A stretch of DNA of 5,295 bases, taken from contig JALOBO010000076.1 of NCBI GenBank assembly GCA_023228225.1, positions 1,267-6,561 on the forward strand, read 5' to 3'. The notes beneath the pieces were generated by a model. The model made no database searches and was not told where the DNA came from. It was given only the letters and a program-made list of their open reading frames with translations. Position numbers and translations under genes: made by a program. Below are positions 1-3,757 of the stretch, one piece after another. Source of the DNA: Clostridia bacterium. Its GTDB lineage: Bacteria > Bacillota > Clostridia > Christensenellales > UBA1242. Numbering within the stretch: position 1 is the first letter of the stretch; the number at the start of each line of letters is the position of its first letter.

Positions 1-21
1 CATAATCTATCTTAGATTATG
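1..21. repeat. Perfect hairpin at window edge
   Basis: Nine-base arms CATAATCTA and TAGATTATG are perfectly complementary around a 3-base loop. No T-tract follows on the plus strand, and the window edge hides what lies beyond on the minus strand. It could be a terminator or operator of a gene to the left; its function is unknown. Confidence 0.5.
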
Positions 22-140
22 TTTATGTTATTGGTAATCATACACAACCAGTATTAATTTTAAACTTACATTGTAAAACTATGATTTTCAACAATTATTC
101 ATAGTAAATAAAGGTTTCGTATAACTGAATAAACTCATAC

Positions 141-171
141 TTTTACCAATAATAATTTATGATTGGTAAAA
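141..171. repeat. Perfect 10-bp hairpin with ATTGGTAA core
   Basis: Arms TTTTACCAAT (141-150) and ATTGGTAAAA (162-171) pair perfectly around an 11-base spacer. The 8-mer ATTGGTAA also occurs alone at 30-37, giving three copies within 140 bases. On the plus strand the hairpin is followed by A residues, and on the minus strand the T-run precedes and enters the stem, so it is not a standard hairpin-then-T terminator for either direction. The stretch 1-243 holds no supportable gene; this dyad and the one at 1-21 are its only clear structure. A protein-binding site is a possible role. Confidence 0.5.
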
Positions 172-176
172 AAAAA
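168..176 (-). terminator. T9 tract downstream of the 244-522 gene
   Basis: Read on the minus strand, a run of nine T follows the stop of the 244-522 gene after about 67 bases. Archaeal RNA polymerase terminates at T-tracts without needing a hairpin. The distance is longer than for the other genes in this window, so the assignment is moderate. Confidence 0.35.
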
Positions 177-243
177 GAATTAATTTTTTCTTTCGTAAAT
201 TGCACCAAGCGTTCTGATATCAAATTTGAATTTTTAAACAACT

Positions 244-522
244 CTAATCGCGCTTGTAGATAAGTTTGGTTGTTTTTACCCCAGCTTTATTTGTTTTAAT
301 TCCATAAACCATAACCGCGTCATCATAACCATATAGACCAGTATTTATTATATCCAATAATGCCCAAGTATAATAAATGCGATATTTAGCACTTCTACCC
401 TTACTAGACGTTACTCGCCAATGACCCTGCGATAATCTTTCATACTCATCAATTATACCAAAGTTAGATAATATTATTATATTACCATACGGTCTTAAAT
501 CTTCAGCTGTTAATTTTTTCAT
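244..522 (-). CDS. Hypothetical 92-aa protein
   Basis: I do not recognise this family. The ATG at 522 begins MKKLTAEDLRPYG and the TAG stop is at 244-246. The protein is small and basic, with many Tyr and Ile residues. The centre (residues about 40-60, with KGRSAKYRIYYTW) is rich in Lys, Arg and aromatic residues, and the C-terminus is basic (KTTKLIYKRD). There is no signal peptide, membrane span or cysteine cluster. The start is well supported: a GGTGA Shine-Dalgarno-like element lies 7 nt upstream, and a TATA-like box lies 32 nt upstream, leaving room for a short leader. It is the last of three similarly promoted minus-strand genes. A small nucleic-acid-binding protein is possible from the charge but is not shown. 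Confidence 0.7.
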   Translation of the reverse strand: MKKLTAEDLRPYGNIIILSNFGIIDEYERLSQGHWRVTSSKGRSAKYRIYYTWALLDIINTGLYGYDDAVMVYGIKTNKAGVKTTKLIYKRD

Positions 523-529
523 TTTTGAT

Positions 530-571
530 TCACCAATATAATATACTCATTGTGTATATTTAAAAGTATTT
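530..571 (-). promoter_or_regulatory. TATA-type promoter plus GGTGA ribosome site
   Basis: On the minus strand TTTAAATATA (564-555) is followed by TGAGT (549-545) and then GGTGA (534-530), which sits 7 nt before the ATG at 522. The box-to-ATG gap is 32 nt, against 19-20 nt for the two sister promoters at 1006 and 1488. Upstream sequence AAATACT is shared with the 1006 promoter. This is the only gene here with both room for a leader and a clear SD-like element. Confidence 0.55.
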
Positions 572-587
572 AAAAAATATTAAAACT

Positions 588-595
588 AAAAAAAA
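588..595 (-). terminator. T8 tract after the 602-1006 gene
   Basis: Eight T on the minus strand begin 6 bases after the TAA stop of the 602-1006 gene, with no GC stem. This is the T-tract arrangement seen at archaeal terminators. Confidence 0.45.
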
Positions 596-601
596 GTTAA
601 A

Positions 602-1006
602 TTAGAATGTAATGACGTAAGTTGCAGACCCAGCTGTTTTACCAGACTGTGATGTGATTTTACCACCCATCATCATAACTGTATTTTCAACAGTTCCCAT
701 TCCCATACCGCCAAATGAAAAACCCCATTTTTTACTTACAGAGTTAAGATGAATAACGTTGTAATCAGATAGTTCCTTTTTCTTAGCGATTGATAATTTT
801 TCTAAATTATCTAAACAATATTTGTTGAAAATCTTTTCAAACGATACTGATAATTTATTATAACCGCCACCCGACATTGTATAACCAGATGAAGTAAAAG
901 ATGTTCCATTTTTAGTAGTGCCTATAACGGTACAATGAGGAGTAGAACTAGAATCGCTAGCTGTACGACGTCCGACTTTAACAGTCATGAATTTTGTTTC
1001 TGCCAT
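602..1006 (-). CDS. Hypothetical Gly/Ser/Met-rich 134-aa protein
   Basis: I do not recognise this family. The ATG at 1006 gives MAETKFMTVKVGRR. The N-terminal third is rich in Ser, Thr and Gly (residues 16-50, ending in SGGGY). A probably helical charged stretch follows (51-82), then a Gly/Met-rich segment (98-115, including GGMGMG and MMMGG), and the protein ends in an apparent beta strand (ATYVITF). There is no signal peptide, membrane span or catalytic motif. The start lies 20 nt after a TTTAAATATA box with no Shine-Dalgarno, as expected for a leaderless transcript. Low complexity of this kind occurs in virion and surface proteins, so a structural role is conceivable, but the sequence does not show it. 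The gene has its own promoter and T-tract, so it is probably monocistronic. Confidence 0.7.
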   Translation of the reverse strand: MAETKFMTVKVGRRTASDSSSTPHCTVIGTTKNGTSFTSSGYTMSGGGYNKLSVSFEKIFNKYCLDNLEKLSIAKKKELSDYNVIHLNSVSKKWGFSFGGMGMGTVENTVMMMGGKITSQSGKTAGSATYVITF

Positions 1007-1020
1007 AATATATTATTTAC

Positions 1021-1047
1021 ACTCATTATATTTAAAAGTATTTAATA
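1021..1047 (-). promoter_or_regulatory. TATA-type promoter of the 602-1006 gene
   Basis: On the minus strand AAATACT-TTTAAATATA (TATA box 1036-1027) is followed one base later by TGAGT (1025-1021), and the ATG comes 20 nt after the box. The block from AAATAC through TTTAAATATA is identical to that of the 522 promoter. The spacing would put transcription start at or next to the ATG in an archaeal system. Confidence 0.6.
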
Positions 1048-1053
1048 AATGTT

Positions 1054-1059
1054 AAAAAA
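1054..1059 (-). terminator. T6 tract immediately after the 1060 stop
   Basis: Six T on the minus strand directly follow the TAA stop of the 1060-1488 gene. The short intergenic region then enters the promoter of the next gene, so termination and re-initiation appear packed into about 50 bases. Confidence 0.35.
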
Positions 1060-1488
1060 TTATTTTATGATTGTGACTTTATTTGTTCTAGTTCCAAAAA
1101 GACATACGTTAGTTTTTGCATCTTTTATGTCATTATTAATTTGATTTACCGTTTCATGTTTATTAAATGTGTCATTTGTGTAGAAAAATCTAGTATCTTC
1201 TACTTTGAATTTATTTGTATTTTTATCAAATTCTCCATATATTTGAGCGGTTAATCCTCGTTTATTATCTTTATCTATTTTATAACCATCTATATACATA
1301 CCCAATACTCTATATTGTGGTTTTCCAGAAGGATTTGGTAATAAACGAGGTGCGGTAGAAAATGTTCTATACACAGTAATTCTCTTAGCTGTTTCAAAAT
1401 CACTCACGGTAATAGGTTTAATTAATCTAATTTCAGCTTTGTATAAATTTGGAAACTCAATACGTTTAGTGGTTGTCATTTTTATCAT
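1060..1488 (-). CDS. Hypothetical 142-aa protein
   Basis: I do not recognise this family. The reading frame is open up to a GTG at 1503, but that codon lies only 4 nt after the TATA-like box (1508-1517). The ATG at 1488 is 19 nt from the box, matching the sister gene at 1006, so I choose it; an ATG at 1479 (MTTTKRIEF) is also possible. The protein is basic and rich in Lys, Thr and Asn, with an alternating hydrophobic/polar pattern that suggests beta structure. Residues 70-95 contain DKDNKRGL and IYGEFDKNT. There are no membrane segments, signal peptide or recognised catalytic motifs. It ends in NKVTIIK just before a T-tract. It has its own promoter and is probably transcribed alone. Confidence 0.7.
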   Translation of the reverse strand: MIKMTTTKRIEFPNLYKAEIRLIKPITVSDFETAKRITVYRTFSTAPRLLPNPSGKPQYRVLGMYIDGYKIDKDNKRGLTAQIYGEFDKNTNKFKVEDTRFFYTNDTFNKHETVNQINNDIKDAKTNVCLFGTRTNKVTIIK

Positions 1489-1501
1489 TTTAAATATTAA
1501 C

Positions 1502-1517
1502 ACTCAGTATATTTAAA
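1502..1517 (-). promoter_or_regulatory. TATA-type promoter of the 1060-1488 gene
   Basis: On the minus strand TTTAAATATA (1517-1508) is followed one base later by TGAGT (1506-1502). This is the third copy of the element found before 522 and 1006. A second TTTAAATAC-like box lies just upstream (about 1529-1537). There is no Shine-Dalgarno before the ATG at 1488, which lies 19 nt after the box. Confidence 0.55.
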
Positions 1518-1624
1518 TGTATTGTGTGTATTTAAAAAATGTGAACCCATTCTTACTTTGTCCCGTACACATCATTGTGCCATCATTCGTTTCGAAATGG
1601 ACTTACTCACATATTTCTATACGC

Positions 1625-1645
1625 ATTCACAATATTTAAAACTAT
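1625..1645 (-). promoter_or_regulatory. Orphan TATA-type promoter facing left
   Basis: On the minus strand TAGTTTTAAATATTGTGAAT resembles the three promoters at 522, 1006 and 1488. About 21 bases downstream there is a GTG (1610), but its frame closes after 12 codons (MSKSISKRMMAQ). No credible gene starts here. It may drive a non-coding RNA or a long-leader transcript of the 1060-1488 gene, or it may be the remnant of a lost gene. The interval 1541-1625 shows no other coding signal. Confidence 0.3.
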
Positions 1646-1710
1646 TGATTGTATCAATAAAGTTATATACTCTGATAACATATAGATAAGACATACAAGA
1701 TACAATCGAT
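1644..1710. promoter_or_regulatory. Cluster of dyads upstream of the 1735 gene
   Basis: ATTGAT-TGT-ATCAAT (1644-1658) is a perfect interrupted palindrome. Its longer form ATTGATTGTATC (1644-1655) recurs inverted as GATACAATCGAT (1699-1710) with one mismatch. Between them GTTAT and ATAAC (1662-1679) form a third small dyad. The right copy lies just upstream of and touching the AT-rich box near 1708-1718, the probable TATA region of the 1735 gene. Repeated dyads like this are typical of operators for dimeric regulators. No TGAGT element is present, so this gene's control appears different from the minus-strand trio. Confidence 0.4.
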
Positions 1711-1734
1711 ATATTTTATAAAACAGAATTTGAC

Positions 1735-2169
1735 ATGACTAAGCGCTCATTTCAAATTTTCAATTATTGCCCATTGACTGAAGAACACATTAATAAAATA
1801 TTAAATACTGTTGACTTAACAAAAGAAGTAAATTATACTTCGTATATACACTTTCTAAAACACATACACTGTAATCCAAATGTAGACATAATTAAAATCG
1901 GAACTGAAAAGTATATGTATTCGGGTAAATATTTTATCAAAAAATTTATTATATTTGATTTACTTTTAGACACAATAACCAATAAAATGTGTTTAATGAA
2001 TAAAGAATTATCAATAGCTAGTTATTATTTAGATTATAGCATGCTAAAACGTGCATTAAGGCGAGATATTGATAGACGTCTTAATTATTTCACCAAAACA
2101 CCTGCTGAGAAATATACTACTTACACACGAGAATTATGTGATAACTGGCACGAATATATTAATTTTTAA
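1735..2169 (+). CDS. Hypothetical 144-aa protein
   Basis: I do not recognise this family. The protein starts MTKRSFQIFNYCPL at the first ATG after an AT-rich promoter, with no Shine-Dalgarno. It is rich in Tyr, Lys, Ile and Asn, and is probably mostly alpha-helical. Residues 66-82 (KYFIKKFIIFDLLLD) are hydrophobic but interrupted by Lys and Asp, so a membrane span is unlikely. Residues 104-118 are strongly basic (MLKRALRRDIDRRL), which could contact nucleic acid. Cys12, Cys47, Cys87 and Cys136 are scattered and form no metal-binding pattern. The gene stands alone on the plus strand behind a dyad-rich promoter, and its stop overlaps that of the convergent small membrane protein gene. No function can be assigned. 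Confidence 0.7.
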   Translation: MTKRSFQIFNYCPLTEEHINKILNTVDLTKEVNYTSYIHFLKHIHCNPNVDIIKIGTEKYMYSGKYFIKKFIIFDLLLDTITNKMCLMNKELSIASYYLDYSMLKRALRRDIDRRLNYFTKTPAEKYTTYTRELCDNWHEYINF

Positions 2170-2303
2170 TCACCGCGCACTAAATAATCTATAAATGATT
2201 TTCGATGTAATACTTTAATCCAAATTAATTGGAATAATACACCTGCTAACATCACACCAAACAATAAACTTAAAATTACAACAACGTTTATTAACTCAAA
2301 CAT
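2166..2303 (-). CDS. Small single-span membrane protein, 45 aa
   Basis: This short frame runs from ATG at 2303 to TAA at 2166-2168 and encodes MFELINVVVILSLLFG followed by a continued hydrophobic stretch. Residues about 4-29 form one transmembrane helix. The tail is basic (IKVLHRK) then mixed (SFIDYLVRGD), so the C-terminus should face the cytoplasm by the positive-inside rule. Support comes from the start: a TTTTAAATAG box lies 22 nt upstream of the ATG, with a perfect palindrome between them. The stop shares TTAA with the stop of the convergent 1735-2169 gene. Small membrane proteins of this type are common in viruses, where some act in virion membranes or lysis; nothing here decides between these. 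The start could be tested only by expression data, but the coding potential is good. Confidence 0.6.
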   Translation of the reverse strand: MFELINVVVILSLLFGVMLAGVLFQLIWIKVLHRKSFIDYLVRGD

Positions 2304-2309
2304 ATTATT

Positions 2310-2334
2310 ATAAACGACGTTTATCTATTTAAAA
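2310..2334 (-). promoter_or_regulatory. TATA box with perfect palindromic operator
   Basis: TTTTAAATAG (2334-2325 on the minus strand) is the promoter box of the 2166-2303 gene. Immediately downstream ATAAACG-A-CGTTTAT (2310-2324 on the plus strand) is a perfect 7-1-7 palindrome ending seven bases before the ATG. A protein bound there would cover the expected transcription start, so it looks like a repressor operator. Confidence 0.5.
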
Positions 2335-2348
2335 TTATTCATATAACT

Positions 2349-2378
2349 AAAAAAAGTATTAGATTAATAATCTAATAC
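2349..2378 (-). terminator. Hairpin plus T7 terminator of the 2364 gene
   Basis: Arms GTATTAGATT (2356-2365) and AATCTAATAC (2369-2378) pair perfectly around a 3-base loop. On the minus strand the stem is followed by CTTTTTTTAG (T7 at 2355-2349). The hairpin includes the last codons and the stop of the 2364-2576 gene. It has the form of an intrinsic terminator, though the stem is very AT-rich; the T-tract alone would suffice in archaea. Confidence 0.6.
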
Positions 2379-2576
2379 GAGCTTGGCAAATTTAAACTTA
2401 TTAGGGTGGCTAATATACATTCTTAACCACTCTCTTGCGGCATCTTGCCTTGATACCGCAATATTGAACCACGCATTGGGTTTACCTACATATAGATAAT
2501 ATCGCCCTCCTTTAACCATTGTAATCTTAACTTGGTCACCACTTTCAACGTTATTGAACGTAATAGATTTAAACAA
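2364..2576 (-). CDS. Hypothetical protein with disrupted 5' end; similar to 2703-2975
   Basis: The part with a standard start codon (TTG at 2576) encodes 70 residues, beginning FKSITFNNVESGDQVKI. The frame is open further upstream to 2654, adding 26 codons that include KYDYKNFKKENGLPLFPF, but this extension has no ATG, GTG or TTG. That extension matches the N-terminus of the neighbouring 2703-2975 protein (KNYKF...DGLPVIP), so it was probably coding. A well-placed ATG at 2665, about 21 nt after a TATA-like box, begins MENN but is in another frame and stops after 7 codons. A one-base frameshift between 2665 and 2651 would join them into a protein of about 100 residues. It could be a mutation, a sequencing error, a programmed shift or a rare ATT/ATA start. 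The product is basic, with Trp and Tyr in the middle (GGRYYLYVGKPNAWF); I do not recognise a family. Confidence 0.55.
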   Translation of the reverse strand: MFKSITFNNVESGDQVKITMVKGGRYYLYVGKPNAWFNIAVSRQDAAREWLRMYISHPNKFKFAKLVLDY

Positions 2577-2663
2577 AAATGGAAATAATGGTAAACCATT
2601 TTCCTTTTTAAAATTCTTATAATCATACTTTGTTAAAATTGTTATAATATCACATTATTTTCC

Positions 2664-2695
2664 ATAGATATAACCCTATCTATTTCAAAATATTA
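2664..2695 (-). promoter_or_regulatory. TATA-like box and dyad before ATG 2665
   Basis: On the minus strand an AATATTTT box (2694-2687) is centred about 26 nt before the ATG at 2665. Between them ATAGATA (2664-2670) and TATCTAT (2677-2683) form a perfect 7-bp dyad that overlaps the start codon. The arrangement repeats that of the 2303 promoter: box, then dyad at the expected transcription start. Confidence 0.4.
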
Positions 2696-2702
2696 AAAAA
2701 AA
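2695..2702 (-). terminator. T8 tract directly after the 2703 stop
   Basis: Eight T on the minus strand directly follow the TAA stop of the 2703-2975 gene. No stem is present, again the pattern expected for archaeal T-tract termination. The tract abuts the TATA-like box of the next gene. Confidence 0.4.
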
Positions 2703-2975
2703 TTATTTTAATTTTAATTCAATTAAGACATCCTCTTTTAAATAATAAGATATTTTATCTTTTAAAGCACTAAGTTTGACAAACTCCCAACCATTCATAT
2801 CATGACCGAGATGTGTATCCATGTATATCGCATAACCATCTTTTTCACGAACTATTTTAGTATACATACTAAGCAACGAATTATATGTATGTTGAAATAT
2901 CGCAGAATGAAAATTTCTTGGAATTACTGGTAAACCATCTCGCATTTTAAATTTATAATTTTTTAAAACTTGCAT
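2703..2975 (-). CDS. Hypothetical 90-aa protein
   Basis: I do not recognise this family. The protein starts MQVLKNYKFKMRDGLPVIP at an ATG 23 nt downstream of a TTTAATA box, with no Shine-Dalgarno. The motif NYKF...DGLPVIP (residues 6-19) is repeated in the next gene downstream (KNFKKENGLPLFP), and both continue with an F-x-S-x-x-F pattern. Later parts also align loosely: a basic strand, a Tyr-rich strand (DGYAIYMDT, against GGRYYLYVG), then a Trp (GWEF, against AWF). The two are probably diverged tandem paralogues. The C-terminus is helical and charged (KLSALKDKISYYLKEDVLIELKLK). It has no membrane span or metal-binding pattern. It is transcribed divergently from the 3070 gene from a shared palindromic control region. 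Confidence 0.7.
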   Translation of the reverse strand: MQVLKNYKFKMRDGLPVIPRNFHSAIFQHTYNSLLSMYTKIVREKDGYAIYMDTHLGHDMNGWEFVKLSALKDKISYYLKEDVLIELKLK

Positions 2976-2998
2976 AGTATTAAATTAAACTTCGTTAG

Positions 2999-3048
2999 TA
3001 TTAAACCTATTGTTTCACCTATGCCGAAACAATAGAAGTTTATTTATA
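2999..3048. promoter_or_regulatory. Symmetric divergent promoter around a palindrome
   Basis: CTATTGTTTC (3007-3016) and GAAACAATAG (3026-3035) are perfectly complementary around a 9-base spacer. Outer arms TAAAC (3002-3006) and GTTTA (3038-3042) extend the symmetry after a small internal mismatch. The left outer arm overlaps a TTTAATA box (3005-2999, minus) placed 23 nt before ATG 2975. The right outer arm overlaps TTTATTTATA (3039-3048, plus) placed 21 nt before ATG 3070. One bound protein could shut off, or switch between, both genes. Confidence 0.6.
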
Positions 3049-3069
3049 CTATTATATCTAATATACTAA

Positions 3070-3378
3070 ATGAGAAAAATAAAAATGATTAACAAAACAT
3101 TTTATAGACGAATGTGGGTAAATCTCAGTCATAACTGTCCGAATGCGTATCCAATATGCCGTGAAACTAGATTCTATATTACAGGTGTTATCACAGGAGG
3201 CTACATAGCTAGTAAGATTAATCAAAATGAGCTTAAAGAATTATTATCCTTAGTCGACAAAAATGAGTGTGCAGGAGGCAGACTCGAAGATTTATTTAAT
3301 ATTTTTACAGAATGGTATTTCACTAACACTGGAAGCGAACAAGAATTTACTTTTCTAAACATTTATTATGGGCACTAA
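3070..3378 (+). CDS. Hypothetical 102-aa protein
   Basis: I do not recognise this family. The ATG at 3070 (MRKIKMINKTF) is 21 nt after its TATA-like box, so it is preferred over the in-frame ATG at 3085, which would remove five residues. The N-terminus is basic (RKIK, then FYRRMW). Residues 22-31 hold two cysteines (NCPNAYPICRE), with a third at Cys67. A Gly-rich strand (ITGVITGGYIASK, 37-49) is followed by an acidic helix (NELKELLSLVDKNE). There is no signal peptide or confident membrane span. The last codons (QEFTFLN) lie in the first copy of a 29-bp direct repeat whose second copy is just downstream. It shares a palindromic control region with the 2703-2975 gene, so the two may be co-regulated or oppositely regulated. 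Confidence 0.65.
   Translation: MRKIKMINKTFYRRMWVNLSHNCPNAYPICRETRFYITGVITGGYIASKINQNELKELLSLVDKNECAGGRLEDLFNIFTEWYFTNTGSEQEFTFLNIYYGH
3341..3369. repeat. Direct repeat, copy 1 (inside the 3070 gene)
   Basis: AAGAATTTACTTTT and the following TAAACATT..TTAT recur at 3392-3420 with a few differences. This copy encodes the C-terminal QEFTFLNIY residues. A 51-bp offset suggests an old tandem duplication. Confidence 0.45.
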
Positions 3379-3391
3379 GAACTATAAAAAT

Positions 3392-3420
3392 AAGAATTTA
3401 CTTTTTTAACATTCAATAAT
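3392..3420. repeat. Direct repeat, copy 2 (downstream of the 3070 gene)
   Basis: This is the non-coding partner of 3341-3369. The first 14 bases (AAGAATTTACTTTT) are identical and the rest has diverged. Its T6 run (3402-3407) could also serve as the T-tract terminator of the 3070-3378 gene. Confidence 0.45.
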
Positions 3421-3440
3421 TTTATAAAACATTAATATAC
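3421..3440 (+). promoter_or_regulatory. AT-rich promoter of the cysteine-rich gene
   Basis: TTTATAAAAC (3421-3430) and TTAATATACTATTA (from 3432) are candidate boxes. The second is centred about 26 nt before ATG 3462, the common spacing in this window; the first would leave a leader of about ten bases. No Shine-Dalgarno is visible. Confidence 0.35.
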
Positions 3441-3461
3441 TATTAACACCAATTATTATAT

Positions 3462-3737
3462 ATGCGAGAATGTAATTGCGATAATTGTAAATGCGAACAT
3501 CGTTATTGTGGAAAAGAAATGGAAGAATGGTGGGGTGCACCATGCTACCGAGATGTTTGTAATTGCCCTTATGATGGTGATATCATAGAATGCCCATATT
3601 GGGAGGATGAATTAGATACTTCGACGTGTGATGACTGTATTCACAATCTTGACACTGGATGCGATGTTTTAACAAAAAATGAACAAAAACAAGTTTGGGT
3701 GAATGAAGATTGTGAAAAATACGAAGACGAAATCTAA
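3462..3737 (+). CDS. Cysteine-rich acidic protein, probably metal-binding
   Basis: This 91-residue protein has 13 cysteines (4, 6, 9, 11, 16, 28, 33, 35, 44, 56, 59, 67, 84), many in CxC or CxxC spacing. The N-terminus (CNCDNCKCEHRYC) is a dense cluster. A second module (CDDCIHNLDTGC, 56-67, then EDCEKYEDE near the end) resembles the small zinc-ribbon-like C-terminal motifs seen in many prokaryotic and phage proteins. Cysteines this dense imply zinc or another metal, or disulphides if exported, but no signal peptide is present. The protein is strongly acidic, unlike its basic neighbours. It ends at a bidirectional terminator shared with the convergent MBL hydrolase gene. The exact family is not recognised, and a role in binding metal, DNA or a partner protein is inference. 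Confidence 0.7.
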   Translation: MRECNCDNCKCEHRYCGKEMEEWWGAPCYRDVCNCPYDGDIIECPYWEDELDTSTCDDCIHNLDTGCDVLTKNEQKQVWVNEDCEKYEDEI

Positions 3738-3757
3738 AAAAATAATTTATTTTTACT
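3736..3757. terminator. Bidirectional A/T terminator between convergent genes
   Basis: AAAAATAATTTATTTTT is nearly self-complementary. On the minus strand T7 (3742-3736) lies about ten bases after the stop of the hydrolase gene. On the plus strand T5 (3750-3754) lies about a dozen bases after the stop of the cysteine-rich gene. Confidence 0.45.

Noticed and set aside
6..110. Plus-strand open stretch at the window start, possible C-terminus of an upstream gene
   Set aside because: A TAA at 3-5 is in the same frame and no start codon precedes ATG 80, so nothing supports translation.
1489..1503. GTG start at 1503 for the 1060 gene
   Set aside because: It would start only 4 nt after the TATA-like box; the ATG at 1488 matches the spacing of the sister gene.
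1513..1575. Minus-strand 20-codon frame beginning ATGATG
   Set aside because: It ends inside the promoter box of the 1060-1488 gene and has no ribosome site or matching TATA spacing.
1583..1605. TTTCGAAA with flanking sequence, resembling a tRNA T-arm
   Set aside because: The flanks do not pair as a 5-bp stem and no acceptor, D or anticodon arm can be drawn.
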